From: Gp7-AA6 sp036001245
GTDB lineage: Bacteria > Acidobacteriota > Thermoanaerobaculia > UBA5066 > Gp7-AA6
Direction: 5' to 3'
NCBI GenBank assembly: GCA_036001245.1
Contig: DASYUL010000024.1
Coordinates: 59,712 to 123,711, forward strand
DNA length: 64,000 bases
Part shown: positions 7,245 through 15,329 of the stretch, piece by piece
Numbering within the stretch: position 1 is the stretch's first letter
Layout: each line of letters opens with the position of its first letter
The notes under the pieces: model-generated
What the model was told of the DNA's origin: nothing
The model's input: only the letters and a program-made list of their open reading frames with translations
The model's database searches: none
Position numbers and translations under genes: made by a program

Positions 7245-8872
7245 GCCGTCGGCGTCCGACGCCGGCGCTGCGTCAAGAGCCGCACGAACTCGGCGGGCTC
7301 CCGCGAGCGCAGCAGGATTGCGACGCCGAGGTAGACCGCCATCCCGGCGAATGTCGCCACGACGAGAAACAGGAAGCGCGTCCCGGCGGTCCGCGGCGCG
7401 AGCGCCCCGAGCGCCCACCCGGCGGCGCTCCCGACGACGAGCGCCATGACCCCGGCCGCGACGATCACGCGGCCGAGCGACGCGAGGAGCTCTCGTCCGC
7501 CGAGCCGCCCTTCCCGCCGGCGGAGCAGCGAGAGGAGGAGAACGAAGTTCGCCGCGGCGCCGCACGAGGTCGCGAAGGCCACGGAGGCGACCCCCCACGG
7601 GCGGAGCGCGAGCGAGACGAGAACGAAGACGGTCAGGTCCACGGCCGCACAGAGGACCGGCGTACGCGTGTCCTTGCGCGCGTAGTGCGCGAAGACGAGC
7701 AGGCTGTTCGACGAGATGAAGAAGAGGCCGAGCGCGTAGAGCGAGAGCGCCTGCGCTGTCGCCGCGGTCGCGTCGGGCCCGAAGCGTCCTCCCTGGAAGA
7801 GCGCGGCGATCACCGTTTCGCGCAGGACCGCGAGGCCGACCGCCCACGGGATCGTGACGAACGCGACCAGTCGCAGCCCGAAGCGTAACGTGTCCTTGAA
7901 GGAGCGGGCGTCGTCTTCGAGCGCCTGCTGCGCGAGCAGCGGGAGGATCGCCGTCGAGACCGAGATGACGAAGCCGCCGCGTACGAGCTCGATCACGCGG
8001 TTGCCGAACGTCAGGTAGGACACGGCGCCGTCCCCGAAGACCGACGCGAAGCGCGTCGACAGGGCGTTGTTGATCGCGTAGATGCCGAACCCGAAGAGTC
8101 GCGGGAGCAGGAGCAGGAACACGGCGCGCACGGCGGGATCGGAGAACTTCACGCTCCACTTCCCGATGGCGCCGAGGGCGAGAGCCGGCCGGATCTGGAT
8201 CGCCATCTGCAGAATCCCGCCGACGAGCACGCCGATCGCGAGGGCGACCGTCGGCTCGGAAAAGCGCGGCGAGAGCAGAGCCGCCGCAAGGATGATCGAG
8301 AGGTTGAGCAGGATGGGCGACATGGCGGACACCGCGAAGCGGCCGTGGGCGTTCAGGACCGCCTGCAGGAGCGCGGCGACGGAAATGAAGCAGAGGTACG
8401 GGAACATGAGGCGGGTGAGGAAGATCGTCAGCGGGATCTTGCCGGGAGTCGAGGCGAATCCCTTCGCGAGCAGCTTCACGATGGCCGGCGCGAAGACGAT
8501 CCCGAGGATGGTGATCGCGGTGACGATGACGGTCAGCGCGGACAGGATCCGGGCGGCGAAGACCCGGGCCTCCTCCGCCGAGCCCTTCTTGAGCTTCTCG
8601 GTGTACGAGGGGATGAAGACGCCGGGCAGCGCGCCCTCCGCCACGAGCTGGCGAAGGAGGTTCGGGATCCGAAACGCCGTGTAGAAGACGTCGCTCGCGG
8701 CGCTCGCCCCGAAGAGCGCGGCGATGACGCGGTCGCGGGCGTAGCCGGTCAGGCGCGACGCGAGAGTGAGGACGGTGATGACCGACGCGGAGCGGACGAG
8801 TCGCCCGCGCGCCTCTTCCGTCGGCCGCGCGGCGTCGCTCAAGACTGCGGGACCGTCATTTCGCTGGGACAA
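7241..8872 (-). CDS. murJ: Lipid II flippase MurJ (MviN family)
   Basis: 543 residues and about 14 hydrophobic segments. The MurJ/MviN signature at the N-terminus (SVITVLTLASRLTGYARDRVIAALFGASAASDVFYTAFRIPNLLRQLVAEGALP, residues about 30-85) is unmistakable. MurJ moves lipid-linked peptidoglycan precursor across the inner membrane. It is followed by dtd in a four-base overlap; this pairing is positional and has no obvious functional link. A microrepeat-like stretch lies upstream (8878-8910). Confidence 0.93.
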   Translation of the reverse strand: MSQRNDGPAVLSDAARPTEEARGRLVRSASVITVLTLASRLTGYARDRVIAALFGASAASDVFYTAFRIPNLLRQLVAEGALPGVFIPSYTEKLKKGSAEEARVFAARILSALTVIVTAITILGIVFAPAIVKLLAKGFASTPGKIPLTIFLTRLMFPYLCFISVAALLQAVLNAHGRFAVSAMSPILLNLSIILAAALLSPRFSEPTVALAIGVLVGGILQMAIQIRPALALGAIGKWSVKFSDPAVRAVFLLLLPRLFGFGIYAINNALSTRFASVFGDGAVSYLTFGNRVIELVRGGFVISVSTAILPLLAQQALEDDARSFKDTLRFGLRLVAFVTIPWAVGLAVLRETVIAALFQGGRFGPDATAATAQALSLYALGLFFISSNSLLVFAHYARKDTRTPVLCAAVDLTVFVLVSLALRPWGVASVAFATSCGAAANFVLLLSLLRRREGRLGGRELLASLGRVIVAAGVMALVVGSAAGWALGALAPRTAGTRFLFLVVATFAGMAVYLGVAILLRSREPAEFVRLLTQRRRRTPTA

Positions 8873-8991
8873 TTGTAAGTTGTGAGTTCTCGATTCTCAG
8901 CTGCGACCTGAGTGACAGCTTCTTTTGTCGGACGTCATTTGTCCCGACCCCGCGCGATATTCTTCGAGCACTTGAAAGGAGAGAGGAGCAC

Positions 8992-9414
8992 ATGGCCAGC
9001 GTCAACAAGGTCATCCTGATCGGCAACCTGGGGCGGGATCCCGAGATTCGCACGACCCCGCAGGGGACGTCGCTCGCACGCTTCTCGGTCGCGACGTCGA
9101 CGACGTGGAAGGACGCGTCGGGGGCGAAGCAGGAGCGCACGGAGTGGCACGACGTCGTCGCGTGGGAGAAGCTCGCGCAAATCTGCGGCGAGTACCTCCA
9201 CAAGGGGAAGATGGTCTACGTCGAGGGCAGCCTCCAGACCCGCAGCTGGGAGGACCAGAACGGGCAGAAGCGATACAAGACGGAGATCAAGGCGTCGAAC
9301 GTCGTGATGCTCTCGCCGCCGCGCGATCGATCCGAAGCCTCGAAGCCTCCCGTCAAGGAGGAGAGCGAGGCAGCCGAGCCCGTCGCCGCGTACGACGACG
9401 ACGTGCCGTTCTAA
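8992..9414 (+). CDS. ssb: Single-stranded DNA-binding protein
   Basis: 140 residues. The OB fold is complete (SVNKVILIGNLGRDPEIRTTPQGTSLARFSVATS..., then W/KRYKTEIKASNVVML), followed by a short charged linker and the acidic tip DDDVPF that recruits repair and replication partners. AAAGGAGAGAGGAGCAC supplies a Shine-Dalgarno site before ATG. It stands alone between divergent murJ and convergent nagZ. Confidence 0.95.
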   Translation: MASVNKVILIGNLGRDPEIRTTPQGTSLARFSVATSTTWKDASGAKQERTEWHDVVAWEKLAQICGEYLHKGKMVYVEGSLQTRSWEDQNGQKRYKTEIKASNVVMLSPPRDRSEASKPPVKEESEAAEPVAAYDDDVPF

Positions 9415-9513
9415 CGTCGCGGTCGCTGGCTCGGAACCTGCTCACGCATCGGCGAGCGGCTCGCCACACGCGGCTCGACCGCTCGCCTGGTTCCTCGCTG
9501 CGCTCCCGCTCCC

Positions 9514-9562
9514 GCGGCGCGAGGCTCCTCCCTCGGATCCCTCGGGAGACTCCTCGCGCCGC
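9514..9562. repeat. Long hairpin between convergent ssb and nagZ
   Basis: GCGGCGCGAGG (9514-9524) is the inverse of CCTCGCGCCGC (9552-9562), and the enclosed CTCCCTCG / CGGGAG segment pairs as well, so most of the 49 bases fold. There is no T-run. It may act as a bidirectional transcription end or mRNA-stabilising hairpin. The rest of 9415-9571 shows nothing coding. Confidence 0.5.
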
Positions 9563-9571
9563 GACCGGACG

Positions 9572-10609
9572 CTATGTGGCTGTCGCCTCTGCGATGGTCT
9601 CGCGGAGCGCGGCGACGTGCGCCGCCAGCACCTCGAGCGGCCGCGTCGGAGGGACCTCTTTTCGCGCCAGATCCCGGAGGTGGCCGGCGTAGCCCTCGAT
9701 CCGAAGCGCGGCCTCCGCGATCCGGCTCTCCGGGACGTCGCGCTCGACGCGTTCGACGCAATCGGGGTACTCCTCGATGCGGGAGCAGACCCACAGCAGG
9801 TCGCACCCCGCGAGCGTGGCGGCCGCGGAGCGCTCGGGCAGTCCGCCGAACCGATCGAGAGCGCCCATCTCCAGATCGTCGGTGAACGCGGCGCCACGGA
9901 ACCCGACGTCTCCGCGAAGGAGACCGGTCGCCGTCTCGCGCGAGAGGGTGGCCGGCAGCCCGTCGGCGGCGCCGGCCCCGTGCGACACCATGACCGCGCC
10001 CGCGAGCTCGTGAAGCGCCCGGAACGGCGCGAGGTCCTTTTCGCGTTCGCCGTCGCCGGCCGGCAGGACGGGCAGAGACTTGTGGGTGTCGCTCACCGCG
10101 CGGCCGAGACCGGGGAAGTGCTTCAGGCACCCTCCCACTCCCCGCGAGTGAAGACCCCGGAGGAACTCGCGCGCGGCCGAGGTCACGGCGTCGGGGTCGT
10201 CGTCGGCCGCGCGCTGGCCGAGGACGGCCTCCCCCGCCCCGGGCAGTCGGCGGTCCACGACCGGGGCGAGGTCCACGTCGAACCCGAACCGCGCGCACGC
10301 TTCGGCCGCGAGCTCTCCCGCGCGTCGCGCGAATCCGGCGCGTGCCGCAAAGTGAAACGAGGGGAACGGGCCGACGAGATCGCGCAGCCGATCGACGGGA
10401 CCTCCCTCCTGGTCGATGCAGAGGAAGGGCTCTCCCGGCAGCGAACGGAGATCCGCGGTGAGACCCAAGAGTTGCCGCTCCGCCTCGATGTTGCGCCGGA
10501 AGAGGATGATCGCGCGCGGAGGATGGCGCTCGAGGATCGACCGCTCGCTCTCGCGGAGCGACGGGCCGGAGATCCCGACGCCGAAGAGGCGCGACGCGCC
10601 GGAGGTCAT
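9572..10609 (-). CDS. nagZ: Glycoside hydrolase family 3 beta-N-acetylhexosaminidase (NagZ-like)
   Basis: 345 residues. NagZ removes GlcNAc from anhydro-muropeptides during peptidoglycan recycling. Diagnostic features are KHFPGLG with the flexible-loop D-x-H pair (residues 163-176: KHFPGLGRAVSDTH), IDQEGGPVDRL (65-75) and the nucleophile segment FTDDLEMGA (242-250). No signal peptide, consistent with a cytoplasmic enzyme. The ATG at 10609 overlaps the mutS stop (ATGA). The pairing with mutS is by position; substrate preference within GH3 is inferred. Confidence 0.88.
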   Translation of the reverse strand: MTSGASRLFGVGISGPSLRESERSILERHPPRAIILFRRNIEAERQLLGLTADLRSLPGEPFLCIDQEGGPVDRLRDLVGPFPSFHFAARAGFARRAGELAAEACARFGFDVDLAPVVDRRLPGAGEAVLGQRAADDDPDAVTSAAREFLRGLHSRGVGGCLKHFPGLGRAVSDTHKSLPVLPAGDGEREKDLAPFRALHELAGAVMVSHGAGAADGLPATLSRETATGLLRGDVGFRGAAFTDDLEMGALDRFGGLPERSAAATLAGCDLLWVCSRIEEYPDCVERVERDVPESRIAEAALRIEGYAGHLRDLARKEVPPTRPLEVLAAHVAALRETIAEATAT

Positions 10610-13176
10610 CCCTTCAACCGTTCCTGCAAGGACGCGAGAAACGAAAGCGCGGCGATCGGCGTCATCCGGTCGGCGTCCGCCTCGCGGAGCTTTTCCAAGA
10701 CGAGCTCCTCGGCGCCCGTGAAGAGGAGCAGCTGGCCCTCGCCGGCGCTTTCGCCGCCCCGGCGGGCGATGACCGGCGCGCCCTGAACGTCGAGCTCCTG
10801 CTTCTCGAGGTTCGACAGCACCTCTCGCGCGCGGTCGGTCACCGCGGTCGGAAGCCCGGCGAGCTCCGCGACCTGGATGCCGTAGCTGCGATCGGCGGCG
10901 CCCGGCACGACCTTCTTCAGGAACACGACGCGTCCGCCGATCTCCTTGACCGCCATCGTGGCGTTGGCGACGGCCGGCTTCACGAGCGCGATCTCCGTCA
11001 GCTCGTGGTAGTGGGTCGCGAACAGGACGAAGCCGCTCTTCCCGGGCGCGTCGTGGAGGTGCTCGACGAGGGCCCACGCGATCGAGAGCCCGTCGAATGT
11101 CGACGTCCCGCGGCCGACCTCGTCCAGGAGAATCAGGCTGGACGACGTCGCGTCGCGCACGATCGCGGCGGCCTCGAGCATCTCCACCATGAAGGTCGAC
11201 TCGCCGCGCGAGAGGTGGTCCGAGGCGCCGACTCGCGTGAAGATCCGATCGACCACCGACAGTTCCGCCTTCGCCGCGGGGACGAACGAGCCGGCCTGCG
11301 CGAGCAGGACGATCGTTCCGACCTGCCGCAGGTACGTCGACTTCCCGCCCATGTTCGGACCCGTGATGACGAGAATCCGCCGCTCCGGCGACAGCTCGCA
11401 ATCGTTCGGGACGAACGGCTCCTCGCGCCGGTGGTGCTCGACCAGGGGATGGCGTCCGTCGGCGATCGCGATCCGCGGAGTCGGCGACAGCCTGGGACGG
11501 ACCCACCGCCCCGAGTGCGCGACCTCGGCGAGCGACGCGTGGAGGTCGATTCCCGCGACCGACGTCGCCGCCCGGGACACCCGATCCGCGCCGCGCGCGA
11601 GTGTCGCCAGGAGATCGGCGTACATCCGCGCCTCGATCTCGCCGATTCGCTCTTCCGCTCCGAGGATCCTCGCTTCGAGGTCCTTCAGCGCGGGCGTCAC
11701 GAACCGCTCCGCGTTCGCGAGCGACTGCCGGCGGATCCACTCCGGGGGAACGCGGTCGCGGTGCGCCGCCCCGACTTCGAGCGAATAGCCGAAGACGCGG
11801 TTGAACCGGACTCGGAGAGTCGAGATGCCCGATCGCTGGCGCTCCTCCGCCTCGACCGCGAGGACCGCGCTCTGCGCGCCGCGGCGCAGCTCGGTGAGCG
11901 AGTCGAGCTCGGCGGCGGCGCCGGGGCGAATGACTCCGTCGGCCGACGCGAGCGCCGGAGCGTCGGCCGCGATCGTTCGCTCGACTTCCTCGGCGAGGTC
12001 GGCAACGTCCGGGATGCCGTCGAAGAGGTGCCGCAGGCGCGGCGAGACGAGCGCTTCGCCGGCGGCGCGAATCCCGGGAAGCCTCCGCAGTCCCGCCGCC
12101 CATCCGAGCACGTCGCGGGGACCCGCGGTCCCGAGCGCGATGCGGCCGAACTGCCGCTCGAGGTCGCCGACCTCTCCGAGCTCGCGCCGGACCGCCTCGC
12201 GCGCCGACGGGTTCGCGACGAGCTCCTCGACGGCGTCCCAGCGGTCTTCGAGCTCGATCGGATCGAGCGACGGTCGCGAGATCGCCTCCTTGAGCGTGCG
12301 GGCGCCCATCGGCGTCCGCGTCCGGTCGAGAAGCGAGCAGAGGCTGCGCCGGGGATCCCCGTCGGACGATTCGAAGAGCTCGAGCGTCGCGACCGCCGAC
12401 GCGTCGAGCCGCATGCGTTCGTCGAACTTCAGCGGGCGCGGCTCGAGGACGTGCGGCAGTCCCCGCGGCCGCATCTCGAGAGCGTAGGCGCGCGCCGCCG
12501 TCGCGGCGTCGAGCGTGTTCCCGTCGTCGCGGGAGAGCGTCTCCAGCCGCACTTGCGCTCGGGCCCGGGCGAGCCAGTCCGCGCCCCGGCGCGTGACCGG
12601 CAAGTCCGTCGGGAACGGCAGCTCGCAGCCCTCCGGGACGAGGGCCTCCCGCGGGCGGAAGAGCCCGAAGACTTCTGCGAGCCGCGCCGGGGCGACCCGG
12701 CCGGCGTGGAAGCGACCGGTCGAGAGGTCGAGAAAGGCGAGTCCCCACTCGGCGGTGCCCGACGCGCCCGGCGCGAGAGCGGCGAGCCAGCACGGGGCGT
12801 CGGGGAGAAGAGCGTTGGGATCGAGCACGGTCCCGGGCGTGATGATCCGCGTGATGTCGCGCTTGACGAGCCCCTTCGCGGCGCGGGGATCTTCCACCTG
12901 GTCGCAGATGGCGACCTTGCGTCCCGCGGCGACGAGCCGTGCAATGTGCTGGTCGGCGCTCTGCCACGGCACACCGCACATCGGGGCCTCGATGTCGGAG
13001 TCTCGGTGGCGCCTGGTGAGCGTGATCCCGAGCAGCGGCGCGGCCTCGCGCGCGTCGTCGAAGAACATCTCGTAGAAGTCGCCCATCCGGTAGAAGAGGA
13101 TGGCGTCGGGGACCCGGCTCTTCATGTCGAAGTACTGCCGGAGCATCGGCGTGACGCGCGGAGGCGGCGTGCTCAC
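10606..13176 (-). CDS. mutS: DNA mismatch repair protein MutS
   Basis: 856 residues, full length. Mismatch-reading motif GDFYEMFFDDA near residues 32-42, connector and lever domains, and the ABC-type ATPase with Walker A GPNMGGKST (about residue 600), DEVGRGTSTFDG (Walker B/signature) and the TH(Y)HELTEIA segment. It binds mismatches as a dimer and starts repair with MutL, which is not in this window. The start MSTPPPRVTPMLRQYFDMK is standard. It is divergent from tsaB with only about 40 bases between them. Confidence 0.96.
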   Translation of the reverse strand: MSTPPPRVTPMLRQYFDMKSRVPDAILFYRMGDFYEMFFDDAREAAPLLGITLTRRHRDSDIEAPMCGVPWQSADQHIARLVAAGRKVAICDQVEDPRAAKGLVKRDITRIITPGTVLDPNALLPDAPCWLAALAPGASGTAEWGLAFLDLSTGRFHAGRVAPARLAEVFGLFRPREALVPEGCELPFPTDLPVTRRGADWLARARAQVRLETLSRDDGNTLDAATAARAYALEMRPRGLPHVLEPRPLKFDERMRLDASAVATLELFESSDGDPRRSLCSLLDRTRTPMGARTLKEAISRPSLDPIELEDRWDAVEELVANPSAREAVRRELGEVGDLERQFGRIALGTAGPRDVLGWAAGLRRLPGIRAAGEALVSPRLRHLFDGIPDVADLAEEVERTIAADAPALASADGVIRPGAAAELDSLTELRRGAQSAVLAVEAEERQRSGISTLRVRFNRVFGYSLEVGAAHRDRVPPEWIRRQSLANAERFVTPALKDLEARILGAEERIGEIEARMYADLLATLARGADRVSRAATSVAGIDLHASLAEVAHSGRWVRPRLSPTPRIAIADGRHPLVEHHRREEPFVPNDCELSPERRILVITGPNMGGKSTYLRQVGTIVLLAQAGSFVPAAKAELSVVDRIFTRVGASDHLSRGESTFMVEMLEAAAIVRDATSSSLILLDEVGRGTSTFDGLSIAWALVEHLHDAPGKSGFVLFATHYHELTEIALVKPAVANATMAVKEIGGRVVFLKKVVPGAADRSYGIQVAELAGLPTAVTDRAREVLSNLEKQELDVQGAPVIARRGGESAGEGQLLLFTGAEELVLEKLREADADRMTPIAALSFLASLQERLKG

Positions 13177-13215
13177 CCGGTGCTAGCATAACCGCGCCCG
13201 AGGGTTTTCTTTTCG

Positions 13216-13902
13216 ATGCAGATTCTCGCGCTCGATACCGCGAGCCCCGCTCCCTCCGTCACGCTCCTCGCAGCAGGCGCGGTGACAGAGGAGCCCCTTT
13301 TCACGTCGCAATACCGCCGCGCGTCGGAAGAGCTCCTTCCCGCCATCGAGCGGTGCTTCGCCGCGGCGGGGGCGCGTCTCACCGAATGCGACCGGATCGC
13401 GGTCTGCTCCGGCCCCGGCTCTTTCACGGGGCTTCGCATCGGGCTCGCGACGGCCTGGGGCCTCGGCCGCGCGTCGGGCATTCCCGTCGAGATGGTGTCG
13501 ACCCTCGAAGCGCTGGCGGAAACGGCCCGGGGAATGTCGCGGGGACAGGTCCCGAAGGGCCCTGCACCCGCCTCCTCATTTACGTCCTCCGTGGCTGCGG
13601 TGCTCGACGCCGGCCGCGGCGAAGTCGTCCTCGCCGTCTACGCTCTCGAAGGCGATCGCGCCCGTCTCGTGTCGGGTCCGGAGCGCCTCCCGATCGAGGC
13701 CGCGAGAGAGCGAGCCGCGCCGCTTCACACGGTCGCGCTCCCGCCCGACCTTCTCGACCCCGCGGTCAACGCCGGCCCCGGGGTCTCGCCATCGCGCGCC
13801 CTTGCGCTCGCGGTCGCGCGGCGCCCGGGCGAAGCGCTCACGCGCCTACAGGGAATCTATTCGAGGCCGAGCGCGGCCGAGGAGAAGCATGGCGCTCCGT
13901 AA
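13216..13902 (+). CDS. tsaB: tRNA t6A modification protein TsaB, with an inserted palindromic element
   Basis: 228 residues. TsaB pairs with TsaD and TsaE in making t6A37 of ANN-decoding tRNAs. The ASKHA N-terminus (MQILALDTASPAPSVTLL) and the signature CSGPGSFTGLRIGLATAWGLG region (64-84) are clear, with VLDAGRGEVVLAVYAL at 129-144. Between the helix ending LEALAETARG and that strand, residues about 109-123 (RGQVPKGPAPASSFT) are encoded by a 42-bp repeat also found at 58334-58375. Family members normally have only a short loop here, so the repeat has been accommodated in frame. Confidence 0.9.
   Translation: MQILALDTASPAPSVTLLAAGAVTEEPLFTSQYRRASEELLPAIERCFAAAGARLTECDRIAVCSGPGSFTGLRIGLATAWGLGRASGIPVEMVSTLEALAETARGMSRGQVPKGPAPASSFTSSVAAVLDAGRGEVVLAVYALEGDRARLVSGPERLPIEAARERAAPLHTVALPPDLLDPAVNAGPGVSPSRALALAVARRPGEALTRLQGIYSRPSAAEEKHGAP
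13539..13580 (+). repeat. 42-bp dispersed palindromic element, copy 1 (inside tsaB)
   Basis: The 42 bases match 58334-58375 in inverted orientation with only two differences. The core CAGGTCCC-GAA-GGGCCCTG folds into a hairpin. It begins GCGGGGACAG and ends GCCTCCTCATT. The copy is in frame and stop-free within tsaB. Confidence 0.85.
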
Positions 13903-14368
13903 GCCGGAGCCCGCGCCGTACGCGATCCGCCCGGCGCAGCCGTCGGATCTCGACGAGATCGCGCGCATCGAGCGCGAGTCTTTCCGGATCCCGTGGAAGC
14001 GCGAGTTCTTCCAGAGCGAGCTCTCCGAGCCGTACCGTTATGCCCGCGTCCTGGCGGGAAGCGAGGGCGCCGTTCCGCGAATCGGGGGATACCTCTTCGC
14101 CGTGTCGCTCTACGAGGAGTTTCACGTCAACAAGATCGCGACCGACCCGCGCGTCCGGCACCGAGGCTACGGGCGCCTGCTGATCGAGGATTCCATCGCT
14201 CGGGCGCGGGCCATCCGCGCCGCCAGCATCACGCTCGAGGTGCGAATCTCCAATCTGCCGGCGAGGGAGTTCTATCGTTCCTACGGATTCCGGGAGGCTT
14301 TCCGACGCAAGTCGTATTACCAGGACGGAGAGGACGCGTACGCGCTCGTTCTCCCGCTCCAGGCGTAG
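13889..14368 (+). CDS. rimI: Ribosomal-protein-alanine N-acetyltransferase-like GNAT
   Basis: 159 residues from ATG at 13889 (GGAG four bases upstream), overlapping the tsaB stop by 14 bases. The frame extends further upstream but only within tsaB. The GNAT fold is clear: IRPAQPSDLDEIARIERESF, the acetyl-CoA loop RVRHRGYGRLLIEDSI, and NLPAREFYRSYGFREAFRRKSYYQDGEDAYALVL, the RimI ending. The tsaB-rimI order is the common arrangement of the t6A locus. RimI acetylates the N-terminus of ribosomal protein S18; substrates outside enterics are less certain. Confidence 0.9.
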   Translation: MALRKPEPAPYAIRPAQPSDLDEIARIERESFRIPWKREFFQSELSEPYRYARVLAGSEGAVPRIGGYLFAVSLYEEFHVNKIATDPRVRHRGYGRLLIEDSIARARAIRAASITLEVRISNLPAREFYRSYGFREAFRRKSYYQDGEDAYALVLPLQA

Positions 14369-14377
14369 TCCCCTCTG

Positions 14378-14406
14378 TTGAAACCCTTTGACCGCCCCGA
14401 TAGACT
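14378..14406 (+). promoter_or_regulatory. Sigma-70-type promoter for the DUF465-psd-pssA operon
   Basis: TTGAAA (14378-14383) and TAGACT (14401-14406) are separated by 17 bases, ahead of the strong AAGGAGGT Shine-Dalgarno site for the gene at 14469. The -35 box matches the consensus at five of six bases, the -10 at four. Confidence 0.5.
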
Positions 14407-14468
14407 CGGCACCGTGACCCGGGCCCCCCTCTTCTCACCTCGAAAAAACGAAAAGGAGGTCTGATCGA

Positions 14469-14693
14469 ATGGAAAACGATCACGCGGAGGCCTTGCCAGA
14501 ACTGGATCCGGAGTACCGCCGTCTTCACGACGAACATCGCGACCACGAGCACCGGCTGCAGGTCCTCGCCGCGAAGTCGCGGCTCTCCGAAGACGAAGAG
14601 ATCGAAGAAAAGCGTCTCAAGAAAGAAAAGCTCCTCCTCAAAGACCGCATGGAGGCGATCGCCCGCAGTCACCGCCAGGGGGTCGCGCACTGA
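14469..14693 (+). CDS. DUF465 (YdcH-like) small coiled-coil protein
   Basis: 74 residues, highly charged and helical. The pattern LDPEYRRLHDEHRDHEHRL...LSEDEEIEEKRLKKEKLLLKDRMEAIAR is typical of DUF465/YdcH proteins, whose role is unknown. A strong AAGGAGGT site lies eight bases before ATG. The TGA overlaps the CTG start of psd, so it appears to lead the phospholipid operon and may mainly serve translation coupling, but that is inference. Confidence 0.85.
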   Translation: MENDHAEALPELDPEYRRLHDEHRDHEHRLQVLAAKSRLSEDEEIEEKRLKKEKLLLKDRMEAIARSHRQGVAH

Positions 14694-15319
14694 GGATCCC
14701 CATCGCCCGTGAAGGATGGCCGTTCATCCTCGTTCCCACCGCGCTCGCGGCCGTCTTCGCGCTCCTCGGGCACCCGATCGTCGCACTCCTCTTTTTCGCG
14801 CTCGCGCTTTTCCTCCTCTCCTTTTTCCGGGATCCCGAGCGCGTCCCGGAGGGCGGCGAGGAGACCATCGTCTCCCCTGCCGACGGCACCGTTCTCTCCG
14901 TCGTTCCGGCTCCGGAGGCTCCGCCCGGCGCGTCCCGCCGCCTGTCGATCTTCATGTCGGTGTTCAATTGCCACGTGAACCGGTCGCCGACGTCCGGTGA
15001 GCTCACCCACTACGAATACGTCCGCGGCCGGCTGCGAGCGGCGTTCCACGAGAAGGCCTCCACGGAGAACGAACAGAACCGGATCACTCTGACGTCGCCG
15101 CGCGGCGGGGTGACCTTCAAACAGATCGCTGGCGCGCTCGCCCGGCGGATCGTGTTCTACCCGCGGGTCGGCGAGCGTCTCTGGCGCGGGCAGCGGATCG
15201 GTATGATCCGCCTGGGATCGCGCGTGGACGTCTTTCTCCCCGACGACGTCGAGGCCCTCATCAAGCGCGGAGACAAGGTCCAGGCAGGAAAGACGCCCGT
15301 GGCGCGTTGGAAGTCCTGA
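14690..15319 (+). CDS. psd: Phosphatidylserine decarboxylase (short, PSD-A type), probable CTG start
   Basis: 209 residues. It decarboxylates phosphatidylserine to phosphatidylethanolamine at the membrane. The family N-terminus (M)RIPIAREGWPFI can only be reached by starting at CTG 14690, which overlaps the previous stop (CTGA). The next in-frame ATG (14954) would remove the membrane segments and the SPADG motif. Visible motifs are VSPADGTVLSV, FNCHVNRSP and the self-cleavage site RLGSRVDVFLP, where the Ser becomes the pyruvoyl group. Hydrophobic segment at about 13-47. pssA follows immediately and makes the substrate. Confidence 0.9.
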   Translation: MRIPIAREGWPFILVPTALAAVFALLGHPIVALLFFALALFLLSFFRDPERVPEGGEETIVSPADGTVLSVVPAPEAPPGASRRLSIFMSVFNCHVNRSPTSGELTHYEYVRGRLRAAFHEKASTENEQNRITLTSPRGGVTFKQIAGALARRIVFYPRVGERLWRGQRIGMIRLGSRVDVFLPDDVEALIKRGDKVQAGKTPVARWKS

Positions 15320-15329
15320 GGGCCAAGGC

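Noticed and set aside
11005..13191. A 728-residue plus-strand open frame across mutS
   Set aside because: It is antisense to a full-length, motif-complete mutS, is extremely Arg/Glu/Asp rich, and has no family resemblance. High-GC antisense frames of this length are expected.
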